The notes under the pieces: model-generated
Database searches by the model: none
Told to the model about the DNA's origin: nothing
Seen by the model: only the letters and a program-made list of their open reading frames with translations
Part shown: one piece after another, positions 1-10,977 of the stretch
Layout: each line of letters starts with the position of its first letter
Position numbering within the stretch: the stretch's first letter is position 1
Program-made: the position numbers and the translations under genes
Origin: Tridacna crocea
Taxonomy: Eukaryota > Mollusca > Bivalvia > Cardiida > Cardiidae
Direction: 5' to 3'
Length of the DNA stretch: 64,000 bases
NCBI GenBank assembly: GCA_943736015.1
Contig: OX031065.1
Coordinates: forward strand, 17,994,427 to 18,058,426

Positions 1-165
1 TAACCCTTTACCAGATCACTAAATTTTAGCCTTGTCCAAATTGAAAGCATTAATTTTGCAGACAACAAAATAAAAGTGTCTAAAAATTTGAAATTTGTAT
101 CAAAAAGAGAAAACATTGTGGGAAAATGAGAAAATGCTGGTCACCATGTTATTTTTTCAATGAAA
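1..165 (-). mobile_element. MITE A, truncated by decay of right half
   Basis: It starts with CCCTTTACCAGATC at the window edge; the palindrome loses similarity after GAAAATGCTGGTCACC. Confidence 0.6.
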
Positions 166-201
166 ATTACAGATCCATTTATTCATTTCTCTGAGAGTTA
201 A

Positions 202-411
202 CTCATTACCAAACAACACTATTAATTTTTAGGCTTGTCCAAGCATTTGCAGATAACAAAATCAAAGTGACTGAAAATTTGGAATTTGTTTTGTAAAGGG
301 TAGGAAACATTGTGAGAAAAGGAGAAAATGCTGGTTACCAGCATTTTCTCTTTTTCCCACAATATGTTCTAAAGGCTCCTTTCTCAGGGTCATGAAAAAG
401 TAGAGATAATG
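202..411 (-). mobile_element. MITE A, first of a three-copy chain
   Basis: TTAA at 198-201; the right end shares the TTAA at 412-415 with the next copy. The right TIR has decayed. Confidence 0.75.
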
Positions 412-415
412 TTAA

Positions 416-646
416 CTCTTTACCAAATGGCAAAATTCTAGACTGGTCCAAATTGGAAGCACTTGCAGACGAAAAAAAAAACAACACATAACTCAAAATT
501 TTTAAATTTGTTTCCAGCAGGGAAGAAAACATTGCGGGAAAGGAAGAAAATGCTGGTTACCGGCATTTTCTTCTTTTCCACAATGTTTTCCAAATGAAGG
601 CTCCTTTCTCAGGGTTGTCAAAAACCAGGGATTGTTTGGTAATTAG
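416..646 (-). mobile_element. MITE A, second of a three-copy chain
   Basis: It shares single TTAA tetranucleotides with both neighbours (412-415 and 647-650). An A-run has expanded near 473-482. Confidence 0.8.
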
Positions 647-650
647 TTAA

Positions 651-871
651 CTCTTTACCACACAACAAAACAATAGACTGGTCCAAATTGAAAGCATTTG
701 CAGATGACAATTTCATCGTGGTTCAAATTGTAAAATTTCTCCTTGATAGATTAGAAAACACTGTGGGAAAAGGAGAAAATGCTGGTTACCAGCATTTTCT
801 CCTTTTCCCACAATGTTTACAAAAGGCTTCTTTCTCAGGGTTGTTAAAAAACAGGATTATGTGGTAAAGAG
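651..871 (-). mobile_element. MITE A copy, reference description
   Basis: MITE A is about 220 bp and lies between TTAA tetranucleotides. Its short TIRs read CYCWTTACCANAC. Its centre is a 67-base near-perfect palindrome: GAAAACATTGTGGGAAAAGG, AGAAAATGCT, GGTNACC, then the mirror. One arm carries CAATCCCGACTTTTAACG-CCCTGAG, the other GTCGTCTGCAAATGC and TTTGGACCAGTCTAAAATTT. Plus orientation here means the CCCTGAG arm is on the left. TTAA duplication and CCCTTT-like ends fit piggyBac-type non-autonomous elements. This copy has TTAA at 647-650 and 872-875. Confidence 0.85.
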
Positions 872-1145
872 TTAAACAATTCTCTGGGTGGGGAGGAGGG
901 GTAAAAATCGTAAAAACCAGAAGCTGTATTTAATGTGGACTAGATATGGGTGAATAATTTTTTTATGGCTCGGCTTTTAAAACCCTTTGATTGCAAGCCA
1001 TAATGTCTCAACAATTTAATCATGTCAATAATGAAAGCATTTACAGACAAATGTAACAGTAAAGATCAGAATGGACTCTAATTTTGATATACTGTAGGTG
1101 AAGCAGCAGACTTTGACTTATGCTTGACATTGTCATGCTTAAGGT

Positions 1146-1291
1146 TTAACTGTTTACAAAACATCAAGTTTTCTCAACTGTTAGAAAAAAGCTTTTGAAA
1201 ACATTGCGAAAAAGGGAAAAATTGCTGTTAACCAGCATTTTTTTCCTTTTCCAACAATATTTTCAAGCTTTTCTAAAATAAATCTCATGAT
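1146..1291 (+). mobile_element. MITE A, decayed, lacks right arm
   Basis: AAAACATTGCGAAAAAGG and CCAGCATTTTTTTCC remain of the core; it abuts the TTAA at 1292-1295. Confidence 0.5.
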
Positions 1292-1295
1292 TTAA

Positions 1296-1516
1296 CCTAT
1301 TACCACACAATCCCTACTTTTGACGCCCCTGAGAAAGAAACCTTTAGAAAACATTGTGGGAAAAGGAGAAAATGCTGGTAACCAGCATTTTCTCCTTTTC
1401 CCACAATGGTTTCTACTCTATGAAAGTAAAATTGCACCATTTGAGCCACTTTGAAATTGTCGTCTGCAAATGCTTTCAATTTAGATAGGTCTAAAATTTT
1501 TCTGTGTGGTAATGGG
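1296..1516 (+). mobile_element. MITE A, CCTATTACC subfamily
   Basis: 221 bp between TTAA at 1292-1295 and 1517-1520; left arm has the TACTTTTGACGCCCC variant. Confidence 0.85.
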
Positions 1517-1529
1517 TTAAGGGGCATAG

Positions 1530-1593
1530 AAATTGATGTCTGCAAATGCATTGAATTTTGACAAGCCTGCTATTTTGTTGTCTGGTGAAGGGT
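1530..1593 (+). mobile_element. MITE A right-end fragment
   Basis: Only GTCTGCAAATGCATTG through GTCTGGTGAAGGGTTA remains. Confidence 0.5.
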
Positions 1594-1599
1594 TATTGT

Positions 1600-2089
1600 A
1601 GGTATAAACAGAGTTTTTATCCATTTTGGTTGATGAGGTACAAAATATTTTACCCTGTAACTTGAGAAATCTGGCCATTGACAAAAATAGTGTTGCCTGG
1701 TAACAAAATAAATCATTAAGCTGTGATTAAAGAAAAAAAATGAGAGTTTTTTCTGATAAAATAACATAAACATGGTATAAATATTTTTACAATCCCATTT
1801 TGATTTAATCCCTCTCTTTTATCAGAAAACAAAGAGGAAGATCACAAAATGACAACATGAGGACATTAAAAACGTGGTGATCTGGACAGTGCTGGTATTT
1901 TTCAATCAATTTCTTTGACTGTTTACAAAGTAACACTGAGTTTTAACTACCCCAAAGTTTCATTCTAATAAAGTTTGGAGGTTTGGCATTCAGCATCCAT
2001 ATTCAACAATGCTTGGAATCGTTCTCAGTTTGAGAAGTTTTGGTACTTTCTAATTTTGAGAATCTTGGAGAACAAGACAAAGAAGGCTC
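1600..2089. other. Unassigned AT-rich stretch
   Basis: I see no gene, hairpin or recognisable repeat here. Confidence 0.5.
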
Positions 2090-2093
2090 TCAA

Positions 2094-2313
2094 CTCTTTA
2101 CAAGACAATCCCGACTTTTACAACCCTGAGAAAGAAGCCTCATGAAAACATTGTAGGAATTGGAGAAAATGCTGGTTACCAGCATTTTCTCCTTTCCCCA
2201 CAATGTTTTCTACCCTTCCCAAAACAAATTTCAACTTTCCAGCCATAGTTAGGTTGTCATCTGCAAATGCTTTCAATTCGGACTGGTCTACAATTTTGTT
2301 GTTTGGTAAAGAG
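2094..2313 (+). mobile_element. MITE A, left TTAA decayed to TCAA
   Basis: The right TTAA is at 2314-2317; the core carries TAGGAATTGG where the usual copy has GGGAAAAGG. Confidence 0.8.
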
Positions 2314-2357
2314 TTAAGAATGGTTGGTGAATATGGATCCAGGTTGTCCATGATTAA

Positions 2358-2579
2358 CCCTTTACCAAACAACAATATTTCAGACTGGTCCAAATTGAAA
2401 GCATTTGCAGACAACAAAATAAAAGTGACCATAAATTTGAAATTTGTTTTTCTGAAGGGTAGAAAACATTGTGGGAAAAGGAAAAAATGCTGGTTACCAG
2501 CATTTTCTCTTTTTCCCACAATGTTTTCTGTAGGCTTCTTTCTCACTGGCGTCAAAAGTAGGGATTGTGTGGTAATGGG
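2358..2579 (-). mobile_element. MITE A, full length
   Basis: TTAA at 2354-2357 and 2580-2583; only 40 bp from the preceding copy, in opposite orientation. Confidence 0.85.
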
Positions 2580-2669
2580 TTAAGGATCCATTGGTCTATG
2601 CATTTTTCATATCCTCTACTACCCACTCTGAGATTTCAACCAATTTCGCTGAAACTGTAATGGATTTAA

Positions 2670-2893
2670 CTCTTTACCACACAGTCCCGACTTTTAATGA
2701 TCCTAAGAAAGAATGCCTTTAAAAAAAAACATGGTGGGAAAAGGAGTAAATGCTGGTAACCAGCATTTTCTCCTTTTCCCACCATATTTTCTACCCTTTA
2801 CAATTCAAATTTTAAATTTTGATTCACATTTATTTTGTTGTCTGCAAATGCTTTTAGTTTGAATTAGTCCAAAATTTTGTTGTATGGTAAAGA
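2670..2893 (+). mobile_element. MITE A, right TTAA lost
   Basis: Left TTAA 2666-2669; right end GGTAAAGAG is followed by TAGA. Confidence 0.75.
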
Positions 2894-2946
2894 GTAGAAG
2901 TCTTTTTGCCATTTGTACTTGTGCATTTATGATTTCAATTATGATT

Positions 2947-3325
2947 GGTAAACTGTTACAGGCTTATGGCTCTTTGAGTGCTTTTCCTGAACTACCAATA
3001 AGCTAAAGCAATGCGCTGCATTCGTTGATTGTCAAAATGGTAAACTGTTACAGGCTCATGGCTCTTTGAGTGCTTTTCCTGAACCACCAATAAGATAAAA
3101 TAATGCACTGCATAAAATTTGTTGACTGTCTAAATGGTAAACTGTTACAGGCTCATGGCTCTTTGAGTGCTTTTCCTAAACCACCAATAAGATAAAATAA
3201 TGCGCTGCATAAAATTTGTTGACAGTCAAAATGGTAAACTGTTACAGGCTTATGGCTCTTTGAGTGCTTTTCCAGATTCACCAATAAGCTAAAGCAATAC
3301 GCTGCATTTGTTGACTGTCAAAAGT
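2947..3325 (+). repeat. Tandem repeat, four units of 92-97 bp
   Basis: Units begin GGTAAACTGTTACAGGC at 2947, 3039, 3136 and 3233. The middle two share an AAAATT insertion, showing that they duplicated after divergence from the outer ones. Confidence 0.85.
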
Positions 3326-3386
3326 TCTAGTTTATTTTTAGTACTATAAGAGTTTATAACTTTTCATCCTGACCTAGGTGTAAACA

Positions 3387-3582
3387 GGGCCGGTATTCAC
3401 CAACAATCTTAAGAACGTTCTTTTTCTTATTCTCCGGAATTTTCTACATTTGTAAGTAACACAATTTCTGATTGGGTAAAACATTCGATTTAGCCAATCA
3501 GAAGTTGTGTTACTTGTAAAGATATAAAACCTTGGAGAATAAGACTAAGAATATTATAAGAATGCTTGGTGAATACGGGCCC
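3387..3582. mobile_element. Palindromic MITE, GGCCGTATTCACCAA type
   Basis: The ends are GGGCCGGTATTCACCAA and TTGGTGAATACGGGCCC. Inner mirror words include AAGAACGTTCTT and GTAACACAATTTCTGATTGG against CCAATCAGAAGTTGTGTTAC. The whole unit folds on itself. Confidence 0.6.
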
Positions 3583-3584
3583 AG

Positions 3585-4007
3585 ACGTGCTGAAAACCAA
3601 AAGGAAATGGTCCAATAAACAGCTTCGGAAATGTTACAGATGACCTCTGCTATATACGGTCGAGAGTGATGTGGCAAGATCATCATCTGTATTAAATTGA
3701 ATTATTTGTAGTTGGTTGGAAAAATATCCCCAGGGTGTTTTATATTAGTTTATTTCATACTCAAAATACACACAAATGATTTGCAAAATTAAAAACTTTT
3801 ACCCTTATAGTGTTGCAGCTCAACTAAACTTGCTTTGTCAGTCACGATCAGACTGCACAAGAGGTCGGAGTTTGATCTTTTTGATATTATGTTGGATATT
3901 CTGGCATGCATATAGCACTGAAATTGCAATATCTTGCTTGTTTTCCTGTACTGAAAGTACTACATGTAATATCATTCATAATAGCCCTTTTGAGTTGATA
4001 TGGCATA
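3585..4007. other. Unassigned stretch with a GATCAGACTGCACA hairpin trace
   Basis: Only a weak GATC-type repeat (about 3846-3880) is visible. Confidence 0.4.
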
Positions 4008-4011
4008 TTAA

Positions 4012-4232
4012 CCCTTTCCCAAATGGCAAATTTTGGACCAGACCAAATTGAAAGCAGTTTGCAGATGACAAATTAACAGTTTATAAAAAGACGCTTTTTC
4101 GATATGATAGGGTAGAAAATATTTTGGGAAAAGGAGAAAATGCTGGTTACCAGCATTTTCTCCTTTTCCCACAATATTTTCAAAAGGCTTCTATTCCTGA
4201 CCTGTAAGAACCAGGGATTGTTTGGGAAAGGG
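4012..4232 (-). mobile_element. MITE A, CCCTTTCCC subfamily
   Basis: TTAA 4008-4011 and 4233-4236, the second shared with the next copy. Core perfect. Confidence 0.85.
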
Positions 4233-4236
4233 TTAA

Positions 4237-4453
4237 TTCTTTACCAGACAAGAACAATTTAGCCTTGCCCAAAGTGTGAGCAGTGCAGACGACAATTTCA
4301 GTGTGGCTCAAATGGTGTGATTTTTCCTTAATAGGATGGAAATCATTGTGGAAAAAGGAGAAAATGCTGGTTACCATCATTTTCTCCTTTTCCCACGTTT
4401 TTCAAAAAGTTTCTTCCTCTGGGTCGTCAGAAGTCGTCATTGTGTGGTAAAGG
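4237..4453 (-). mobile_element. MITE A, adjacent copy
   Basis: Shares TTAA 4233-4236; the core has a mismatched centre (GGTTACCATCATT). Confidence 0.7.
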
Positions 4454-4480
4454 ATTTACCAAGGATTTTTTTTTGTTTAA

Positions 4481-4572
4481 CCCATTACCTCACAATGCCT
4501 ACTTTTGATGACGCTGAGAAAGAAGCCTATAGAAAACATTGTGGGAAAAGGAGAAAATGCTGGTAAACGGCA
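4481..4572 (+). mobile_element. MITE A left half
   Basis: TTAA at 4477-4480; the copy stops just past the palindrome centre. Confidence 0.65.
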
Positions 4573-4610
4573 TCTTATTTGAATACAACTTTTTGAGACA
4601 AGAGAATTAA

Positions 4611-4800
4611 CTCTTTGCCGAAAAGTCCTGTGATTGAATAACCCTGAGAACAAATGCTTTAGGAAATATTTTTGGTAAGGAGAAAATACTGTTAAACAGC
4701 AGTTTGTTTCTGCTCCCACAATGCTTTCTACCTCTTGAATGACAAATTCTATCACTTGGACGACACATGAAACTTGTCTTCAAAAGTTTCCAGGTTGGAG
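4611..4800 (+). mobile_element. MITE A, strongly diverged
   Basis: TTAA at 4607-4610; a short inner palindrome (ACTGTTAAACAGCAGT) survives. Confidence 0.5.
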
Positions 4801-4842
4801 AAGTCTATAAAGTGGTCCGGTCCTATTGCAAAGTGGTAACGT

Positions 4843-5046
4843 AATTATTACTAAACAACAAAGTGTTGGAAGCCACCAAATTGAAAGAATTTGCAGAGGA
4901 CCGACTAAAGATACTTCAATTTTTTGCTGTTATTTTTATAGAGTAGAATACATCGTGGGTGGGGGTTACCAGCATTTTCTTCTTCTCCCACATTGTTTTT
5001 TAAAAGTCTTCTTAGGTTGTTAAAAGTTGGGATTGTGTGGTAAAGC
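4843..5046 (-). mobile_element. MITE A, one hairpin arm deleted
   Basis: ACAACAAAGTG, TTGCAGAGG and GGGATTGTGTGGTAAAG are in order; the left core arm is reduced to GTGGGTGGGGG. Confidence 0.55.
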
Positions 5047-5240
5047 AGTAATTAGCATAATCAACTACCTTACATCATTACTCATTTTCTTTTACCTTTC
5101 AACTATGACAAGAGATTTTTGACAGAGTACATATGCTTGTTAACAATGAAAGTTTGAATGTATGTACTTAAGAAAAATGGCAGTTTGAGAAATGGAAATT
5201 ACTATTAACGAGATTAAAATGAAGAAAACGTGATGCTTAA

Positions 5241-5458
5241 CTCTTTACCAAACAATCCTTAGTTTGTACGACCCTGCAATAGAAGTCTTTTGAAAACATT
5301 GTGGAAATAGGAGAGAATGCTGGTAACAAGCATTTTCTCCATTTCCCACAATGTTTTTTACCCTTCCAAAATCAAGTTTCGATTTTTCAGTCACATTTAT
5401 TTTGTTGTCTGCAAATGCTTTTAATTTCGACCACTGTAAATTTGTCATTTAGTAAAGA
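5241..5458 (+). mobile_element. MITE A, full length
   Basis: TTAA 5237-5240; the core centre reads GGTAACAAGC, so the palindrome is broken by one insertion. Confidence 0.75.
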
Positions 5459-5461
5459 ATA

Positions 5462-5536
5462 AACCAGCATTTCTCCTTTTGCAACATTTTCAAAAGCTTT
5501 TTCATTAAAAATCTGGATTGTGTGGTAAAAGAGTTA
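5462..5536 (-). mobile_element. MITE A right half
   Basis: It begins at the palindrome centre (ACCAGCATTT) and runs to GTGTGGTAAAAGAG. Confidence 0.6.
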
Positions 5537-5542
5537 TTTCCA

Positions 5543-5795
5543 TACCTAAGAAAAATTCTAGATTTATCCATATTGTAGCAGGTATGCAAACGACACTGCT
5601 AAATCTGAAATGATGGAGCATTTGCAGACGACAAACTTACTGTGACTCAAAAATTGAAGTTTGATTTGGGAAGGGTAGAAAACATTGTGGGAAAAGGAGA
5701 AAATGCTGGTTACCAGCATTTTCTCCTTTTCCCGTAATGTTTTCAAAAGGCTTCTTTCTCGGGGTTATTAAAAGTTGGGATGGTGTGGTAAAGAG
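5543..5795 (-). mobile_element. MITE A with about 35 bp inserted in its left arm
   Basis: Extra sequence separates the TIR-proximal part from GCATTTGCAGACGAC; TTAA at 5796-5799. Confidence 0.65.
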
Positions 5796-6013
5796 TTAAT
5801 GGGAAGCGGGCTTGAAAATTTGAGAAAAAGGTGATAACATGCCCTTTCTCCTATTTCTATGGTGTTTTTAAAAGCCTTCTCCAAACAACAAAATGTTAGG
5901 CATTTACAGACAACATTTTTTATATCAGTATTTCCCAAGTGATCAATTTGTCTATGAAACTGAAGATCTTGTTTACCGGCATATTCTCCTTTTCATACAT
6001 ATTTAAAAGCGTA

Positions 6014-6370
6014 TCATGCCTCCACAACGAAGTGGAGGGGGGTACAGTGTATACTGGAATGGCAATAGCTGTCTGTCTGTCTGTCTGGCAGTATACAAAA
6101 ATTTGTCTGACAAAATACATGTACTCCGACAGCCAACAGATTTTCAGGTACTGAATTCAAATTTACACACCTGGTTCCTATACGAAGTTGTGCATGTGTA
6201 ATTTCCATGACCCCGATTGCGGTTTGTTGTGGAATTATCTCCCCTTGAACTTTTTAAACTCTTACTTTTGTATAAACCATTCTGCATTCTGTGACAAAGA
6301 CCTGGTTTGTGATAGGGAGCTGGTTGGGCATATGATCACATTTAGTGATACATTTAGTTCCTCTTGGTAG
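6014..6370 (+). repeat. Hairpin-headed repeat, CCTCCAC...GTGGAGG type
   Basis: The 5' hairpin CCTCCACAACGAAGTGGAGG is followed by (CTGT)n and a body ending in GATCACATTTAGTGATACA. The 3' part is shared with 30.29-30.49 kb. Confidence 0.65.
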
Positions 6371-6394
6371 TTGAACATGGGATTGTTTGGTTAA

Positions 6395-6615
6395 CTCATT
6401 ACCATACAACATTATTTTAGACTTGTCCAAATCAAAAGCATTTGCAGACAACAAAATAACAGATGACTGAAATTTTAAAATTTGTTTGTGAAGGGTAGAA
6501 AACATTGTGGGAAAAGGAGAAAATGCTGGTTATCAGCATTTTCTCCTTTTCCCAGTATGTTTTCTAAAGGCTTCTTTTCCAGGGCCGTCAAAATTAGGGA
6601 TTGTGTAATAATGGG
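6395..6615 (-). mobile_element. MITE A, full length
   Basis: 221 bp; TTAA 6391-6394 and 6616-6619. GGGATTGTTTGG just before it looks like the tail of an older copy. Confidence 0.85.
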
Positions 6616-6775
6616 TTAAGGGTTACGATTCCATACAGATAGATACTCAACTCTCAAACAGAAGAAAATGCAGACAAAACATCCATAAATTTCATCAGAC
6701 ATTCTGGCAGCCAGGCATTTTGAAAGGTAATTAACTCTAAGCATGCATAGGACAACATCTGGTGCTTTTGTAGAT

Positions 6776-6835
6776 GGTATAGATCAAGATCAGGCTGTAT
6801 TTTCTGTGCAGTTTGATCTACAATCTAAAATATTT
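6776..6835. repeat. GATC-type hairpin repeat
   Basis: TAGATCAAGATCAGGCTGTA is mirrored by TGCAGTTTGATCTACA. The same module recurs at 7496, 16744, 53003, 54281 and 62418. Confidence 0.5.
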
Positions 6836-7094
6836 GATAATTTGTGAGGTATGACGGCTGAAACAGCCTTTGGTTGCCAATAGTTGCTTCTTTTTACTGT
6901 CTGAACCTGTTTGTTACATTGATTTATTGCTTGAAGGATTAATGGTGTTTTTGATCTTTTAACTGATGCATTTAACATGCAGGAAATTGCATTACAGAGC
7001 TCAGTTGTTTCCAGGTGAAGTCTGAGCGACCTTTGTCTGTAACCATTTTCTACTTGTATATTTTAGGTTTTGGCTTTTGACAGATCAGTAGATA

Positions 7095-7188
7095 AACTGG
7101 TTTCCAGCATTTTCACCTTTTTCCCTCAGTTTTTTTCAAAAGGCTTCTTTCCCAGAGTTGTAAAAAGTTGTCCTTGTGTGGTGAAGGG
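7095..7188 (-). mobile_element. MITE A right half
   Basis: It starts at the palindrome centre and ends at TTAA 7189-7192. Confidence 0.6.
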
Positions 7189-7194
7189 TTAATG

Positions 7195-8050
7195 TAACCT
7201 GCGTAGAACTAAATAAATGAAAGGGACATTCACAAGCATTACTGAAGAGGTAGATTTTGCAATATCTTGGCTATAATTTTTGTCAGAATATCAGTCTGGC
7301 AATCAAGCAGACTGTTAGATCAAAGATCAGACTATACAGGTTGTTCAGGTATTTACTGGGAAGCCATTTCAGATCCCTTACCTAGTACCAGTAACAATGA
7401 GAAGATAAATGAGCTGTCTCGGTAAAACAACTGAAATATTGTTAAAAGCGGCACTTAACCCTCAGGCTGCTTAAGGCTCGAATCTCTGATCTTTGTGGAC
7501 AATATAGATCATGATCAGACTACACAGAATTTGCAATCTAATCTTGGATATACACTGTCAGATATGGAGATATTATACTCCAAAATATAACTATGAAATA
7601 GTAATATTTGGGGTTTTACTATCAAATTGAAAATTTCATTTTAGTTATTTAGCAGGATAAGCCTTGTGCTTTTTCCATCAGTTCAATCAATCTGTACTTA
7701 TTCCCTGTTGGTTGTAAGGAAATTTGAGTTTCTGGTGTAAAAGAGGGTTGTTTATTTATTCAGGATAATGTTCCACAGAGTTACATTCAAAACTGATGAA
7801 GTTAATTACAGCCATTTGTCATCCGAGGGTGTCGTTTCTCCTTCCTATTTTACATAATGTCATATACTATTACATCTAATGGAAAAGAAAAACTTGAGAA
7901 AGGTCTTTTTTCCTTGCAGCACAATACCTCCTGCAGAGGGTTTTTTCCCTCTAATGCAGTAGGCTGTCCTTTAAAATTATTGTCGGAAAGATAGAAAATT
8001 CCTGTTATGAGCAAGTTAACCTTCAGCACAATCCTTTACTTTATTTTCAC
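7195..8050. other. Unassigned stretch with one GATC hairpin repeat
   Basis: TAGATCATGATCAGACTACA and ATCTTGGATATACACTGTC (7496-7560) form the hairpin; the rest shows no gene or repeat I recognise. Confidence 0.45.
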
Positions 8051-8055
8051 TCTAA

Positions 8056-8272
8056 CCCTTTACCACAATCCATGAGTTTTCAAAACTTGGAAGGAAAGGG
8101 CTTTGGAAAACATCGTGGGGAAAGAAGAAAATGCTGGTAGCCAGCATTTTCTTCTTTCTCCACAATGTTTTCAACCCTTTCTGATACAAATCCCATCATT
8201 TTTGCCACATTTATCATGTCATCTGCAAAATGCTTTCGATTAAAAAAAGTTTTGATTTTTTTTGTGTGGTAA
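8056..8272 (+). mobile_element. MITE A, diverged but complete
   Basis: Left flank CTAA; the core has GGTAGCC at its centre and GGGGAAAGAAG arms, still mirrored. Confidence 0.7.
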
Positions 8273-8503
8273 TTATTTGTTTAATTATTGTTGCTTCTCC
8301 AAAGTTGTCTGCTACAAGGTTTTTGGTCTCTGATTTCAAGCCTCTTCCCTTATTCTCATGACGTTTTCAAAGGCCTTCGTATCTGTGGGAGGAAGTGAAA
8401 ACTGTACACAAAGTTGTGTGATTGAATCATGATGGAGGCAATAAGTCAGAGATGATTTTTGATGCATATTCATGAAGCACCAGGAAAAGATCCATCAGTT
8501 TAA

Positions 8504-8691
8504 CCTATTACGACACAATCCCTACTTTTGACGCCCCTGAGAAACAAGCCTGGTAACCAGCATTTTCTCCTTTTCCCACAATGTTTTCTACCCTTCCCAG
8601 AACAAATTTCTATTTTTCAGTCACCTTTATTTTATTGTCTGCAAATGCTTTCAATTCGGACCAGTCTAAAATTTTCTCGTGTGGTAAAAAG
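8504..8691 (+). mobile_element. MITE A lacking the left hairpin arm
   Basis: TTAA 8500-8503 and 8692-8695. The sequence jumps from ACAAGCC to TGGTAACCAGC, so exactly one arm of the palindrome is gone. Confidence 0.8.
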
Positions 8692-8889
8692 TTAAAACTT
8701 CAGGAAAGTATGTTCATCTTTAAAAAAAGTTCATGTTTCAAAATTAGTTTCACTTTTTTAAGGAATTGTTTCAGATGCACTGTTTACAAGCAATTATTGC
8801 ATTTTTGGCATTTTGCATATTGCATTTTGCATAAATTACTTTTGACTCTTAGCTATACCAGTTACCTTATCTTTGGATGAAATCCTAGT

Positions 8890-9620
8890 TTAACAGCACT
8901 TATTCATTTTGTTTGTTTGTACTGTGTTTAAAGGTGGCCCTTCAGATTTTGGGACAAAAATTTTACAAAAATGCAAAGAAAATCATCCTTATACTCCCAA
9001 AGCCTTTTAATTTGCATTCATAAAACCCCAGTAGTCAAAAACCATCCGATAACACGAAAAATTAGAGATTTATTACGGACCAGGTTGACACCAATGGGGG
9101 GACACATTCTATTTTTAGATTATCATTTCTCTCATTTAAATACAGGAAAACACAGACAAAGTTTCAAACATCTGTCCAAAGAAGACATTATGGAAAATAA
9201 TTATTACATGTTTATTAGGGTATGTAATGGAATTTAAGCGTTATTGGTTTTTTGAGCAAAATCTAAAATTAGCTTAAGAGGTTACGTAGCCTTTTAAGGG
9301 AATACCATCAAAAACATTTTTTTTTGTAATTTTATGGTTCTTAATTATTGATGATTTGTATTGTTTTTTCATATAAATTTCAATGATATATATATTTTTT
9401 AATTTGGTGTGATGTGAAAATTCTAAATAACCACCTTTAATGCTATAACAATAACAGCACTTATTCATTTTGTTTGTTTGTAAGTTGTTTAATGCTATAA
9501 CAATTACAGCACTTAGTCATTTTGTTTGTTTGCACTGTGTTTAATGCCATAACAATAATAGCACCTAGTCATTTTGTTTGTTTGAACTGTGTTTAATGCC
9601 ATAACAATAACTATTTCATT
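8890..9620 (+). repeat. 52-bp minisatellite split by a TTAA element
   Basis: Units start at about 9441, 9493, 9545 and 9597 (exact 52-bp spacing), each with CATTTTGTTTGTTTG. Part of a further unit lies at 8890-8931, on the other side of the 505-bp insertion. Confidence 0.8.
8932..9436. mobile_element. 505-bp TTAA-flanked element inside a minisatellite
   Basis: Ends AGGTGG and CCACCT are bounded by TTAA at 8928-8931 and 9437-9440. The element splits one unit of a 52-bp minisatellite whose other units show the unoccupied GTGTTTAATGC. An 88-codon ORF inside (8971-9237) has no recognisable features. Confidence 0.65.
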
Positions 9621-9892
9621 ACATCACTACAGCCACACGTACCTATCCATATTTCCTGGAGTTTTTCAACAAATACTTTATAGGATACTTTTCCCAATCG
9701 AGCCCTATGGCTTTCAAAAGGTGATTTCATTTTCATACTCTTCTTTGTCAACATGTTTCAGTTATAATTAACATTTTATGATATAAAATCATCGATGGAG
9801 GTGATTATCTCTAGTGCAGAAGTATGATTAAAACAATAAATCAGTCTTTTTTTTGTATAAAAACTTCAGTGCAAAGTTAAAAAACAACTACT

Positions 9893-10541
9893 TCTGTGCT
9901 CCTCGAAACATTTCGGGGGAGCATATAGTCGCCACGCTGTGCATATAGTCGCCACGCCGTTTTTCTATTCATCCTTCCATCTGAAGCCATTGCTCCTGTA
10001 ACAACCCCTTCACCAAATTTTATGAAACTTCACATCTGTATTCCTTGGAATAATGCACAATTAGCTCTTTTCCGGTTTCTCATTTGAGGCTGCATCAAGG
10101 AAAAAGTGGGCTTCTTGTAAAAAAATGTTTTTCACTAATATCTCCTACATAAGTGCTCAAAATTTCATGAAATTTCAATTCTAAACTCGAAACATTGCCC
10201 AGATACATCTTCCCCTGTTTTTCAATTTCAGGCTGCATCACAGAAAAAGAGGGCTTCATGTAAAAAATTTATTTATGCTACCGCTTTCCCAGTTTCTCAA
10301 TTACAGGCAACGTCATGGAAAAAGGAGGCTTCATGTAAATAATTGTTTTTCTCTAATTTTGGGAATATCTCTAAGATAGCAATTCCCTTTTCACTTCAAT
10401 TTTTGGGGGCATGAACAGGACCTTTTAGGAGGCATGAACAGGACCTTTAAGGATAATAGAAGTGAATTTATATTAATTCCATACATTTTATGAGAAGCAC
10501 TTGTTCGGGGAGTATAACCCGTCTCTGGCCACTCTTGTTAT
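9893..10541 (+). repeat. Hairpin-headed repeat, GTGCTCCTCGAAA type
   Basis: The head GTGCTCCTCGAAA-CAT-TTCGGGGGAGCAT is a near-perfect hairpin. The body has three diverged GGCTGCATCA-GGAAAAAG units and ends GGCCACTCTTGTTA. Confidence 0.6.
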
Positions 10542-10664
10542 AGAATTGCAATAGTTTCATGATTATTGCAATAGTATTTCTATAGGGATTTTACTATCAC
10601 AGTGCCATGATTGCTTTTTTGGCATATCCAAAATTTGAATAAAGGGGAAACAACAGAATTTTTT

Positions 10665-10778
10665 ATTTCAAATTGAAAGGATTTACATGCCACAAATTGA
10701 ATCAGTCTAATGATGGAATTTGTCCTAGCGAGGGAAGAAAACAATGTGGGAAAGGAGATAATGCTGGCTACCAGCAGT
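10665..10778 (-). mobile_element. MITE A left half, decayed
   Basis: GAAAACAATGTGGGAAAGG and GCTGGCTACCAGC are retained; the rest is gone. Confidence 0.5.
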
Positions 10779-10977
10779 AATTTAGCTCAGCTGTTTTCAA
10801 AGGAGATGTCAAGGTATTGATGTAGCTTTGGGTACAGTTATTGTGCAAAAATTGACATTCTGTTATACTCTGTTAATACTGAAGGTATTTTAATTGGAAC
10901 TCATGCAAGTTGTTCACTATCAAAAGCGGAATGCATATAACAAGGGCAGGTAACCATCAGTATATTTTTGACACAGC

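Noticed and set aside
2118..2583. Overlapping ORFs on both strands giving peptides such as VENIVGKGENAGYQHFLLFPQCF
   Set aside because: The same peptide recurs dozens of times because it is the translation of the MITE A palindrome; both strands read alike. Not a gene family.
8971..9237. 88-codon ORF as a transposase
   Set aside because: Too short, no DDE-like spacing or zinc finger, and ordinary for the base composition.
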